64,000 bases of DNA from an uncultured Bacteroides sp. (GTDB lineage Bacteria > Bacteroidota > Bacteroidia > Bacteroidales > Bacteroidaceae), in contig CANPJW010000004.1 of assembly GCA_947574505.1 (NCBI GenBank), forward strand, positions 1-64,000, written 5' to 3'. A model generated the notes under the pieces. That model saw only the letters and a list, made by a program, of their open reading frames with translations, was not told where the DNA came from and did no database searches. Position numbers and translations under genes: made by a program. Shown in pieces: positions 51,196 to 60,731 of this stretch (position 1 is the first letter of the stretch; each line of letters begins with the position of its first letter).

Positions 51196-53574
51196 ATGAA
51201 AACCACCTCGTTCATACTTGCCCTTCTTCTATCCGTTTCATTGGGAAAAGCACAAAACCGGCAACAAGTTTCGTACTTTCCCCTACAAGATGTAAAACTG
51301 CTGAACAGTCCTTTTCTGCAAGCCCAACAGACTGATTTACATTATATATTATCAATGAATCCCGACCGCCTGCTCGCCCCTTTCCTCCGTGAAGCAGGAT
51401 TGACTCCCAAAGCTCCGAGCTACACCAATTGGGAAAACACAGGACTGGATGGGCACATTGGCGGACATTATTTATCCGCCCTCTCCATGATGTATGCCGC
51501 GACCGGAGACACTGCTGTCTACAACCGTCTCAACTATATGTTGAACGAACTTCACCGCGCACAGCAAGCTGTCGGCACAGGATTTATCGGCGGCACGCCG
51601 AACAGCCTCCAACTATGGAAAGATATTAAAGCTGGAAATATCCGTGCCGGTGGTTTCGACCTTAACGGCAAATGGGTACCTCTCTACAACATACACAAGA
51701 CTTATGCCGGACTGCGGGACGCTTATCTTTATGCAGGAAGCGACCTCGCTCGACAAATGCTGGTTGATTTTACCGACTGGATGATTGACATTACTTCCGA
51801 CTTGAGCGATGAACAAATACAAGATATGCTTCGTAGCGAACATGGCGGATTAAACGAGACTTTCGCCGATGTGGCCGAAATCACAGGCGACAAGAAGTAT
51901 CTGGAACTAGCACGCCGTTTCTCTCACAAGTTTATCTTAGATCCGCTTATCAAAGAGGAAGACAAACTGACAGGCATGCACGCCAACACACAAATACCGA
52001 AAGTCATCGGGTACAAACGGATAGCTGAACTTTCACAAGACGACAAGAACTGGAATCATGCTGCAGAGTGGGATCATGCCGCCCGTTTTTTCTGGAACAC
52101 GGTAGTCAATCACCGTTCTGTCTGTATCGGTGGAAATAGTGTACGCGAGCACTTCCATCCGTCGGATAACTTCACGTCCATGCTGAACGATGTTCAAGGA
52201 CCGGAGACTTGCAATACCTACAATATGCTCCGGCTTACCAAAATGCTTTATCAGGATTCTCCCGAAACGAATTTCGCCGACTATTACGAGCGTGCACTCT
52301 ATAATCATATTTTAGCGTCACAAGAACCGGAGAAAGGTGGTTTTGTCTATTTCACCCCCATGCGTCCCGGACATTACCGGGTTTACTCACAACCGGAGAC
52401 ATCCATGTGGTGCTGCGTCGGTTCAGGACTGGAAAATCACACCAAGTACGGTGAATTTATTTATGCGCATCAAAAAGATACGCTATATGTCAACCTATTC
52501 ATCCCGTCACAACTGACCTGGAAAGAAAAGGGAGTTACTTTGACACAAGAAACCCGTTTCCCCGATGACGGAAAAGTGACATTACGCATTGATAAAGCAC
52601 CGAAGAAAGGGATCACCTTGAAAATACGCCAACCTCAATGGACTGGACACAGTAAAGAATACAATGTGAAAATCAATGGTAAAAACGAAGCGTCTATCGT
52701 CGAAGAAAACAGCAATTATCTGACTCTCCACCGTAAATGGAAAAAAGGAGATGTAATTACCTTTAATCTTCCAATGAAAGTCAGCCTTGAGCAGATACCT
52801 GACAAGAAAGACTATTACGCTTTCTTATACGGTCCTATCGTCCTTGCGGCTTCTACGGGCACCGGACATCTCGACGGTTTGTACGCAGACGACAGCCGTG
52901 GCGGACATATCGCCCATGGCAAACAAATTCCTTTGCAGGAAGTGCCGATGTTGATTGGAAATCCCGAATCAATCCGTAATTCCCTTCACAAAAAGGACGA
53001 TAACCAGTTAATATTCACCTTCGACGGGAACGTATATCCTGCACAAAACAAAACATTGGAACTTATCCCGTTCTTCCGTTTGCACAATGCCCGATACGCT
53101 ATTTACTTCCGTCAGGCAAACGAAGAACAATTCAAAATCATCCAGAAAGAAATGGCAACAGCCGAAAGAAAAGCAACAGAATTAGCAAACCAAACCGTCG
53201 ACCTGATTTTCCCCGGTGAACAGCAACCGGAATCCGACCACGGAATCCAATACGAACAAGCAGAAACCGGTACAAATAAAGACCGCCATTTCCGCCGTGC
53301 CAAAGGTTGGTTCAGCTATAACCTGAAAGTAAAAGAAGAAGCAGGCCGGATTAGAATTACCATACAGAAGAATGACCGTAACAAAGTAGCCATTCTATTG
53401 AATAATAATAAACTGGCAGTCAATCCTACCATAAGCGAAGCGGATAAAGACGGATTTATTACCCTCTCCTGGCTTCTGCCACAAAAACTGAAATCCGGAA
53501 GTTGCCCGATACGCTTCACCCCTGACGGAACAGAGTGGACGCCTGCCATTTATGAGGTACGCCTGCTCAAATAA
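51196..53574 (+). CDS. GH127 (DUF1680) beta-L-arabinofuranosidase-type protein
   Basis: GHIGGHYLSALSMMYAATGD; GPETCNTYNMLRLTKMLY; MWCCVGSGLENHTKYGEFIY; trimmed start with signal peptide. Confidence 0.92.
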   Translation: MKTTSFILALLLSVSLGKAQNRQQVSYFPLQDVKLLNSPFLQAQQTDLHYILSMNPDRLLAPFLREAGLTPKAPSYTNWENTGLDGHIGGHYLSALSMMYAATGDTAVYNRLNYMLNELHRAQQAVGTGFIGGTPNSLQLWKDIKAGNIRAGGFDLNGKWVPLYNIHKTYAGLRDAYLYAGSDLARQMLVDFTDWMIDITSDLSDEQIQDMLRSEHGGLNETFADVAEITGDKKYLELARRFSHKFILDPLIKEEDKLTGMHANTQIPKVIGYKRIAELSQDDKNWNHAAEWDHAARFFWNTVVNHRSVCIGGNSVREHFHPSDNFTSMLNDVQGPETCNTYNMLRLTKMLYQDSPETNFADYYERALYNHILASQEPEKGGFVYFTPMRPGHYRVYSQPETSMWCCVGSGLENHTKYGEFIYAHQKDTLYVNLFIPSQLTWKEKGVTLTQETRFPDDGKVTLRIDKAPKKGITLKIRQPQWTGHSKEYNVKINGKNEASIVEENSNYLTLHRKWKKGDVITFNLPMKVSLEQIPDKKDYYAFLYGPIVLAASTGTGHLDGLYADDSRGGHIAHGKQIPLQEVPMLIGNPESIRNSLHKKDDNQLIFTFDGNVYPAQNKTLELIPFFRLHNARYAIYFRQANEEQFKIIQKEMATAERKATELANQTVDLIFPGEQQPESDHGIQYEQAETGTNKDRHFRRAKGWFSYNLKVKEEAGRIRITIQKNDRNKVAILLNNNKLAVNPTISEADKDGFITLSWLLPQKLKSGSCPIRFTPDGTEWTPAIYEVRLLK

Positions 53575-53634
53575 TCAACGTTTATCATCACTGTAAATCA
53601 AACATCTATATAATCATTTAAACAAATACCATTT

Positions 53635-55179
53635 ATGAAAGCAAAACTATTAGCCAGCACGGTCTTTCTGGCAGCATCGGTATCTCTTTCTGCACAAAAG
53701 AGTGCTACCATCACCGTACACGCCGATCAAGGCAAAGAAATCATCCCGAAAGAAATCTACGGCCAGTTTGCCGAACACCTAGGTTCATGCATCTATGGTG
53801 GTCTTTGGGTAGGCGAAAACTCGGATATTCCTAATATCAAAGGATATCGCACAGATGTATTCAATGCACTGAAAGACTTGTCCGTTCCCGTTCTTCGCTG
53901 GCCGGGCGGATGCTTTGCCGATGAATACCACTGGATGGACGGCATTGGTCCGAAAGAAAACCGTCCGAAGATGGTTAACAATAACTGGGGCGGAACAATC
54001 GAAGACAACAGCTTCGGAACCCACGAGTTTTTGAATCTCTGCGAAATGTTGGGCTGCGAACCTTACGTAAGCGGAAATGTAGGTAGCGGTACGGTGGAAG
54101 AACTTGCCAAATGGGTAGAATACATGACATCGGACGGTGACTCTCCAATGGCAAATCTCCGCCGCAAGAACGGTCGTGACAAGGCATGGAAAGTAAAATA
54201 CCTCGGTGTAGGTAATGAAAGTTGGGGATGCGGTGGCAGCATGCGTCCGGAATATTACGCAGATTTATACCGTCGTTATTCCACCTATTGCCGTAACTAT
54301 GACGGCAACCGCCTGTTCAAAATCGCCAGTGGCGCCAGTGACTATGATTACAACTGGACAGATGTATTGATGAACCGCGTAGGACATCGTATGGAAGGTC
54401 TTTCCCTGCACTACTATACAGTAACGGGATGGAGCGGCAGTAAAACATCCGCAACCCAGTTCAATAAGGACGATTATTACTGGACAATGGGCAAATGCCT
54501 TGAGGTGGAAGACGTGCTAAAGAAACATTGCGCCATCATGGACAAATATGATAAGGACAAGAAAATCGCCCTCTTGCTTGACGAATGGGGAACCTGGTGG
54601 GATGAAGAACCGGGAACTATCCGCGGACACCTTTATCAGCAAAACACACTACGTGACGCTTTCGTTGCCTCTCTGAGCCTTGACGTATTCCACAAATACA
54701 CTGACCGCCTGAAGATGGCAAACATCGCACAGATAGTCAACGTACTCCAATCCATGATTCTGACAAAAGACAAAGAGATGGTGCTCACTCCTACTTATTA
54801 CGTCTTCAAAATGTACAAAGTACACCAAGATGCCACTTATCTCCCAATCGAGCTGAACTGTGAAAAGATGAACGTACGCGACAACCGCACTGTGCCTATG
54901 GTGAGCGCAACCGCATCAAAAGACAAAAACGGAGTTATCCATATTTCCCTCTCGAATGTGAACGCTGACGAAGCACAGGAAATAACCGTCAACCTCGGGG
55001 ATACAAAATCGAAAAAAGCTGTCGGAGAAATCCTGACCTCAGCCAAACTGACCGATTACAATTCTTTTGAGAATCCTGATATTGTAAAACCGGCACCTTT
55101 CAAAGAGGTAAAAATCAATAAAGGTACAATGAAGGTAAAACTTCCCGCTAAGTCTATTGTTACTTTAGAGTTACAGTAA
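53635..55179 (+). CDS. GH51 alpha-L-arabinofuranosidase, secreted
   Basis: IYGQFAEHLGSCIYGGLWVG; RWPGGCFADEYHW; YLGVGNESWGCGG; LLDEWGTWW. Confidence 0.95.
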   Translation: MKAKLLASTVFLAASVSLSAQKSATITVHADQGKEIIPKEIYGQFAEHLGSCIYGGLWVGENSDIPNIKGYRTDVFNALKDLSVPVLRWPGGCFADEYHWMDGIGPKENRPKMVNNNWGGTIEDNSFGTHEFLNLCEMLGCEPYVSGNVGSGTVEELAKWVEYMTSDGDSPMANLRRKNGRDKAWKVKYLGVGNESWGCGGSMRPEYYADLYRRYSTYCRNYDGNRLFKIASGASDYDYNWTDVLMNRVGHRMEGLSLHYYTVTGWSGSKTSATQFNKDDYYWTMGKCLEVEDVLKKHCAIMDKYDKDKKIALLLDEWGTWWDEEPGTIRGHLYQQNTLRDAFVASLSLDVFHKYTDRLKMANIAQIVNVLQSMILTKDKEMVLTPTYYVFKMYKVHQDATYLPIELNCEKMNVRDNRTVPMVSATASKDKNGVIHISLSNVNADEAQEITVNLGDTKSKKAVGEILTSAKLTDYNSFENPDIVKPAPFKEVKINKGTMKVKLPAKSIVTLELQ

Positions 55180-55276
55180 TTCAAGGGCTGTTACTTATTG
55201 TATTACAAACAAGAAGAGTGTTAAAATGGTAATAAAAAAGATGGCACTTTTGGATTGTTAAATCCACATAAAGAGT

Positions 55277-55284
55277 TATCTTTG
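55277..55284 (+). promoter_or_regulatory. Candidate -7 box TATCTTTG upstream of transketolase
   Basis: Matches TAnnTTTG. Confidence 0.5.
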
Positions 55285-55321
55285 CCAGCAATCTGACAGA
55301 AATCAATTAAATTTTAATGAT

Positions 55322-57331
55322 ATGAACGATAACAAACTTATGAATCGTGCAGCGGATAATATCCGTATTCTTGCTGCTTCAATGGTTGAAAAAGCCAATT
55401 CCGGTCACCCGGGGGGCGCCATGGGTGGTGCTGACTTTGTAAATGTACTCTTTTCTGAGTTTCTAGTATACGACCCCGAGAATCCCCGTTGGGAAGGACG
55501 TGACCGCTTTTTCCTCGACCCGGGACACATGTCTCCAATGCTTTATTCTACGTTGGCATTGACAGGAAAATTCACGCTGGACGAACTGAAAGAATTCCGT
55601 CAATGGGGAAGCCCTACTCCGGGACACCCTGAAGTGGACATCATGCGTGGCATCGAAAATACTTCCGGTCCGCTGGGACAGGGACATACTTTCGCTGTAG
55701 GTGCTGCTATTGCTGCCAAATTCTTGAAAGCCCGTTTCGACGAGGTGATGAACCAGACAATCTATGCTTACATCTCCGACGGTGGTATCCAGGAAGAAAT
55801 TTCTCAAGGTTCCGGACGTATTGCTGGTGCTTTGGGACTGGACAACCTGATTATGTTCTATGACTCCAACGACATTCAGCTTTCTACTGAAACAAAAGAT
55901 GTGACCGTTGAAGACACAGCCATGAAATATGAAGCATGGGGATGGAAAGTAATCAGCATAAACGGTAACGATCCTGACGAAATCCGTGCGGCAATCAAGG
56001 AAGCACAGGCGGAAAAGGAACGCCCGACACTAATTATCGGTAAGACTGTAATGGGTAAAGGCGCTCGCAAGGCAGACGGCAGCAGCTATGAAGCCAACTG
56101 TGCTACTCACGGTGCTCCGCTCGGTGGCGACGCTTATGTAAATACAATCAACAACTTGGGCGGTGACCCAACCAACCCATTTGTAATTTTCCCGGAAGTA
56201 GCCGAACTGTATGCAAAAAGAACAGAAGAACTGAAGAAAATCGTAGCTGAAAGATACGCAGTGAAAGCCGCATGGGCAAAAGCCAATCCGGAACTGGCTG
56301 CAAAACTAGAACTCTTCTTCTCAGGCAAAGCTCCGAAAGTAGACTGGTCTGCTATCGAACAGAAAGCAGGTAGCGCTACTCGTGCTGCATCTGCAACCGT
56401 ATTGGGCGCACTTGCTACACAGGTAGAAAACATGATCGTTGCTTCTGCCGACCTTTCTAACTCTGACAAGACTGACGGTTTCCTGAAAAAAACTCATTCT
56501 TTCAAGAAAGGTGATTTCAGCGGAGCATTCTTCCAGGCTGGTGTATCCGAATTGTCAATGGCTTGTATCTGTATCGGTATGTCTCTCCACGGTGGTGTTA
56601 TCGCTGCTTGCGGTACATTCTTCGTATTCTCCGACTATATGAAACCAGCCGTACGTATGGCTGCCTTGATGGAACAACCGGTGAAATTCATCTGGACACA
56701 CGACGCATTCCGCGTAGGTGAAGACGGTCCTACTCACGAACCGGTAGAACAGGAAGCACAAATCCGCTTGATGGAGAAACTGAAAAACCATAAGGGACAC
56801 AACTCTATGCTGGTACTTCGCCCGGCTGATGCAGAAGAGACAACTATTGCATGGAAACTTGCTATGGAAAATATGTCTACTCCGACAGGCCTGATCTTCT
56901 CTCGTCAGAATATTGCCAATTTACCGGCAGGAACAGATTACGAACAAGCAGCTAAGGGTGCTTATATCGTAGCAGGTTCCGATGAAAATCCGGATGTTAT
57001 CCTGGTAGCTTCAGGTTCTGAAGTATCTACATTGGTAGCTGGCACAGAGTTACTTCGTAAAGATGGCGTGAAGGTACGCATTGTATCTGTTCCGTCTGAA
57101 GGTCTGTTCCGTAACCAACCGAAAGAATATCAGGAAGCTGTTCTTCCGTCAGACGCAAAAATCTTCGGTATGACTGCCGGCCTGCCTGTCACTCTTCAAG
57201 GTCTGGTAGGTTGCTACGGTAAAGTTTGGGGATTGGAATCTTTCGGTTTCTCCGCTCCTTACAAAGTGTTGGACGAGAAACTTGGATTCACTGCCGAAAA
57301 CGTATATAACCAAGTAAAAGCAATGCTCTAA
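55322..57331 (+). CDS. tkt: Transketolase
   Basis: ANSGHPGGAMGGADFVNVLF; GPLGQGHTFAVGAAIAAKF; THDAFRVGEDGPTHEPVEQ. Confidence 0.97.
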   Translation: MNDNKLMNRAADNIRILAASMVEKANSGHPGGAMGGADFVNVLFSEFLVYDPENPRWEGRDRFFLDPGHMSPMLYSTLALTGKFTLDELKEFRQWGSPTPGHPEVDIMRGIENTSGPLGQGHTFAVGAAIAAKFLKARFDEVMNQTIYAYISDGGIQEEISQGSGRIAGALGLDNLIMFYDSNDIQLSTETKDVTVEDTAMKYEAWGWKVISINGNDPDEIRAAIKEAQAEKERPTLIIGKTVMGKGARKADGSSYEANCATHGAPLGGDAYVNTINNLGGDPTNPFVIFPEVAELYAKRTEELKKIVAERYAVKAAWAKANPELAAKLELFFSGKAPKVDWSAIEQKAGSATRAASATVLGALATQVENMIVASADLSNSDKTDGFLKKTHSFKKGDFSGAFFQAGVSELSMACICIGMSLHGGVIAACGTFFVFSDYMKPAVRMAALMEQPVKFIWTHDAFRVGEDGPTHEPVEQEAQIRLMEKLKNHKGHNSMLVLRPADAEETTIAWKLAMENMSTPTGLIFSRQNIANLPAGTDYEQAAKGAYIVAGSDENPDVILVASGSEVSTLVAGTELLRKDGVKVRIVSVPSEGLFRNQPKEYQEAVLPSDAKIFGMTAGLPVTLQGLVGCYGKVWGLESFGFSAPYKVLDEKLGFTAENVYNQVKAML

Positions 57332-57765
57332 TGAAAACAATCGGATTAGCATGCGACCATGCCGGCTTTGAACTGAAAGAATATGTTCGCGGCTGGTTGG
57401 AAGCAAAAGGCTGGGCATACAAAGATTTCGGAACAAACTCTACCGCAAGCGTAGACTATCCGGACTATGCCCATCCGCTAGCCCTCGCAGTGGAATCGGG
57501 TGGATGTTATCCCGGTATCGCTATCTGTGGCAGCGGAAACGGAATCAATATGACGTTGAACAAGCATCAGGGAATTCGTGCTGCACTCTGCTGGAACGCA
57601 GAAATCGCACACTTGGCCCGTCAGCACAATGACGCCAATATTCTGGTGATGCCGGGACGTTTTATCAGTACTGAAGAAGCGGACATGATTCTGACAGAGT
57701 TCTTCTCTACAGAGTTTGAAGGTGGACGCCATCAGAACCGCATTGATAAGATTCCGGTAAAATAA
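57331..57765 (+). CDS. rpiB: Ribose-5-phosphate isomerase B
   Basis: IGLACDHAGFELKEYV; GIAICGSGNGINMTLNKHQGIRAALCW. Confidence 0.95.
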   Translation: MKTIGLACDHAGFELKEYVRGWLEAKGWAYKDFGTNSTASVDYPDYAHPLALAVESGGCYPGIAICGSGNGINMTLNKHQGIRAALCWNAEIAHLARQHNDANILVMPGRFISTEEADMILTEFFSTEFEGGRHQNRIDKIPVK

Positions 57766-57791
57766 AGCCTGAAGATAAATCAAACAGATAT

Positions 57792-57822
57792 AAAGCTGTT
57801 CTTCTTTTTGAAGGGCAGCTTT
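57792..57822. terminator. Terminator-like hairpin between convergent rpiB and DUF456 gene
   Basis: aaagctg / cagcttt stem followed by T tract. Confidence 0.6.
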
Positions 57823-57837
57823 ATTTTTATACCTGCT

Positions 57838-58317
57838 TCACCGGACAAGCCCGACTATAAACTGATAACAGAAATAACCGCAGATAACAAATTTCAGCAA
57901 AGTGCCGAGAATAAATCCGAGCAATGAACCGAATCCGGATTTTAGTGCCTGGGAAGACTCCTTATTTCCCAATAATTCACCAATCACGGCACCAAGAAAG
58001 GGACCGACAATAATTCCCCAAGGCAAGAAAAGAAGCCCGACCAACGTTCCGATGATACATCCCCAATTTCCCCATTTACTGCCACCGCTATATTTACTTC
58101 CCAACATCGGAGTGAAATAATCCAATACCTGCAATACAGCTACAATCAATAACCATACGATAAATTGCGTCGTACTATATTGTACTTTATCCGTCAAATG
58201 CAGAAAAACCAATCCCAAATAAGCAATAGGTGGTCCCGGAAGAAACGGAAGAATACAACCTGCCAATCCGGCTATCAGACAAAGGGCACTTATCACAATC
58301 AAAACAATATCCAACAT
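57838..58317 (-). CDS. DUF456-family membrane protein
   Basis: GCILPFLPGPPIAYLGLVFLH; LFLPWGIIVGPFLGAVIGELL. Confidence 0.88.
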   Translation of the reverse strand: MLDIVLIVISALCLIAGLAGCILPFLPGPPIAYLGLVFLHLTDKVQYSTTQFIVWLLIVAVLQVLDYFTPMLGSKYSGGSKWGNWGCIIGTLVGLLFLPWGIIVGPFLGAVIGELLGNKESSQALKSGFGSLLGFILGTLLKFVICGYFCYQFIVGLVR

Positions 58318-58522
58318 AGTCTATACATTTTAATATCTGCACAAAAGTACAGTATCTTTCAGTAAATACAAGCCAACATCAAGAATTATTTCGCCCCTTC
58401 ACTCATCCCTTACCCACTATCACTGATGAACAAAGTGATATAAAAGATATTAAAAACGAGGTGAAGGGTATATCTTCATAAAGATATTTAGCTGATAACT
58501 CCAATAAATAAAGAGTGAGCCT

Positions 58523-58786
58523 ATGTCTAATGACTTTGTCAATTGGTATTCAACGAAAAATGTAAAGTCAAGACTTTACTGGGCCTTTGAAGGAATTGCT
58601 TTTGACATAAGAAATAATGCTTCCTGGCATGCCGATTGGGGTAAAAAGCCTGATTCCTTGGCAAAGCAAATCCACATAGCCGAACTATTTTACAAACTAA
58701 TCCCAATATATTCACATAGGTTTCTTCCTGCCAGTCCCTGTGATAATGAGACATATAGTACTATTTATTCACCCAATATGCAATAA
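58523..58786 (+). CDS. Orphan small hypothetical ORF (87 aa), possibly truncated
   Basis: Open frame with plausible composition, no recognised domain. Confidence 0.4.
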   Translation: MSNDFVNWYSTKNVKSRLYWAFEGIAFDIRNNASWHADWGKKPDSLAKQIHIAELFYKLIPIYSHRFLPASPCDNETYSTIYSPNMQ

Positions 58787-58877
58787 ACTCAAAACGATGC
58801 AAATTTCCGTCCTCATTTGCCCTGTTTACATAAATAAAAACTATCTTTGCGTTTCAGAATCCCGAAAGACGAAAGAA

Positions 58878-59159
58878 ATGGAGCAAATAGACAACCTAAA
58901 AGAGCTAATCAATCAGGGGGACGTGGACACAGCGATTAAGCAATTGGACCAACTTCTCCAGGACACTTCTGCCAAAGAAGAAAAAGATACTCTTTACTAT
59001 TTACGGGGAAATGCCTACCGAAAGAAAGGAGACTGGAAGCAGGCACTGGACAACTACCAGTATGCCATCGAGATCAATCCGGACAGTCCTGCCGCTCAGG
59101 CCAGGAAGATGGCAATAGATATCCTCAACTTCTACAACAAGGATATGTTCAATCAATAA
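58878..59159 (+). CDS. Small TPR protein (start trimmed to MEQIDNLKELI)
   Basis: TLYYLRGNAYRKKGDWKQALDNYQYAIEINPDSPAA TPR; heads the oxidoreductase operon. Confidence 0.85.
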   Translation: MEQIDNLKELINQGDVDTAIKQLDQLLQDTSAKEEKDTLYYLRGNAYRKKGDWKQALDNYQYAIEINPDSPAAQARKMAIDILNFYNKDMFNQ

Positions 59160-59213
59160 AAAAGATGTATAATCAATAACCGTACTCAAAGATAACGTAA
59201 TAAAATAAAGATT

Positions 59214-59441
59214 ATGGCAAAAATCAAAGGAGCAATCGTAGTCGACACGGAGCGTTGCAAAGGATGCAACCTGTGTGTAGTGGCGTGTCCGCTCGATGTA
59301 ATCGCCCTCAATAAAGAGGTAAACATGAAAGGCTATAACTATGCCTGGCAAGTGAAGGAAGATACCTGTAACGGATGCAGCTCGTGTGCAACGGTTTGTC
59401 CGGACGGATGTATCTCAGTGTATAAAGTAAAAGTAGAATAA
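59214..59441 (+). CDS. 2-oxoacid:ferredoxin oxidoreductase delta/ferredoxin subunit
   Basis: CKGCNLCVVACP and CNGCSSCATVCP. Confidence 0.93.
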   Translation: MAKIKGAIVVDTERCKGCNLCVVACPLDVIALNKEVNMKGYNYAWQVKEDTCNGCSSCATVCPDGCISVYKVKVE

Positions 59442-59452
59442 AAGAAAAGAAT

Positions 59453-60535
59453 ATGGCAGAAGAAGTTGTATTAATGAAAGGAAACGAAGCCATCGCCCAC
59501 GCAGCTATCCGTTGCGGTGCGGACGGATACTTCGGTTATCCTATTACTCCCCAATCGGAAGTGTTGGAAACGCTTGCCGAACTGAAACCGTGGGAAACAA
59601 CCGGCATGGTAGTACTCCAAGCGGAAAGTGAAGTGGCAGCTATCAATATGGTATATGGAGGTGCAGGTAGCGGAAAGAAGGTAATGACCTCCTCTTCAAG
59701 TCCGGGTGTGAGCTTGAAACAAGAGGGAATCTCTTATTTGGCCGGTGCCGAACTTCCTTGTCTGATTGTGAATGTAATGCGTGGCGGTCCCGGATTGGGA
59801 ACTATCCAGCCTAGCCAGGCTGACTACTTCCAAACAGTAAAAGGTGGTGGTCATGGCGACTACAAACTGATTGCCCTCGCTCCGGCATCCGTACAGGAAA
59901 TGGCGGATTTCGTAGCATTAGGATTCGAACTGGCTTTTAAATACCGCAATCCGGCTATCATCCTTGCCGACGGTGTGATCGGTCAGATGATGGAAAAGGT
60001 TGTTCTTCCTGCACAAAAGCCACGCCGTACTGAAGCAGAAGTAATTGAACAATGTCCATGGGCTGCTACCGGAAAAGCGAAAGACCGCAAACCTAATATT
60101 ATCACTTCCCTTGAATTGAAACCGGAAGCAATGGAAATCAACAACCTCCGTTTTCAGGCTAAATATCGTGAAATAGAAGAAAACGAGGTACGCTTCGAGG
60201 AGATAAACTGCGAAGATGCGGAATACCTGATTATCGCTTTCGGCTCAATGGCACGTATCGGTCAGAAAGCAATGGAGCTGGCACGCGAAAAAGGTATCAA
60301 AGTAGGTATCCTTCGCCCTATCACATTATGGCCGTTCCCGACAAAAGCAATTGCCGCTTACGCTGACAAGGTGAAAGGCATACTCGTTACGGAACTGAAT
60401 GCAGGACAGATGATTGAAGATGTCCGCTTGGCTGTCAACGGTAAAGTAAAGGTAGAACATTTCGGACGTCTCGGCGGTATTGTTCCCGACCCGGATGAGA
60501 TTGTAACTGCTTTGGAAGAAAAAATAATCAAATAA
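59453..60535 (+). CDS. 2-oxoacid:ferredoxin oxidoreductase alpha subunit (KorA/VorB type)
   Basis: GCGADGYFGYPITPQSEVLE-like motif; GGPGLGTIQPSQADYFQ. Confidence 0.93.
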   Translation: MAEEVVLMKGNEAIAHAAIRCGADGYFGYPITPQSEVLETLAELKPWETTGMVVLQAESEVAAINMVYGGAGSGKKVMTSSSSPGVSLKQEGISYLAGAELPCLIVNVMRGGPGLGTIQPSQADYFQTVKGGGHGDYKLIALAPASVQEMADFVALGFELAFKYRNPAIILADGVIGQMMEKVVLPAQKPRRTEAEVIEQCPWAATGKAKDRKPNIITSLELKPEAMEINNLRFQAKYREIEENEVRFEEINCEDAEYLIIAFGSMARIGQKAMELAREKGIKVGILRPITLWPFPTKAIAAYADKVKGILVTELNAGQMIEDVRLAVNGKVKVEHFGRLGGIVPDPDEIVTALEEKIIK

Positions 60536-60542
60536 CGAAACG

Positions 60543-60719
60543 ATGAATCCCGATAAAATAAGAAACGTACTGAACATCCTCTTTATGATACTGGCACTTG
60601 CTGCCATTATCACTTACTTCGTCGTAGGAAAAGAAGATTTTAAAATGTTTATCTACGTATGCGGCGCGGCAATCTTTGTCAAGCTGATGGAGTTTTTTAT
60701 ACGGTTCACCAACAGATAA
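60543..60719 (+). CDS. 58-aa small membrane protein inside the operon (MNPDKIRNVLNILFMILALAAIITYFVVGKEDFKMFIYVCGAAIFVKLMEFFIRFTNR)
   Basis: Manual translation; ATG 7 bp after korA stop and 12 bp before korB start; two TM-like segments. Confidence 0.8.
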   Translation: MNPDKIRNVLNILFMILALAAIITYFVVGKEDFKMFIYVCGAAIFVKLMEFFIRFTNR

Positions 60720-60731
60720 GGAGATGAAGTT

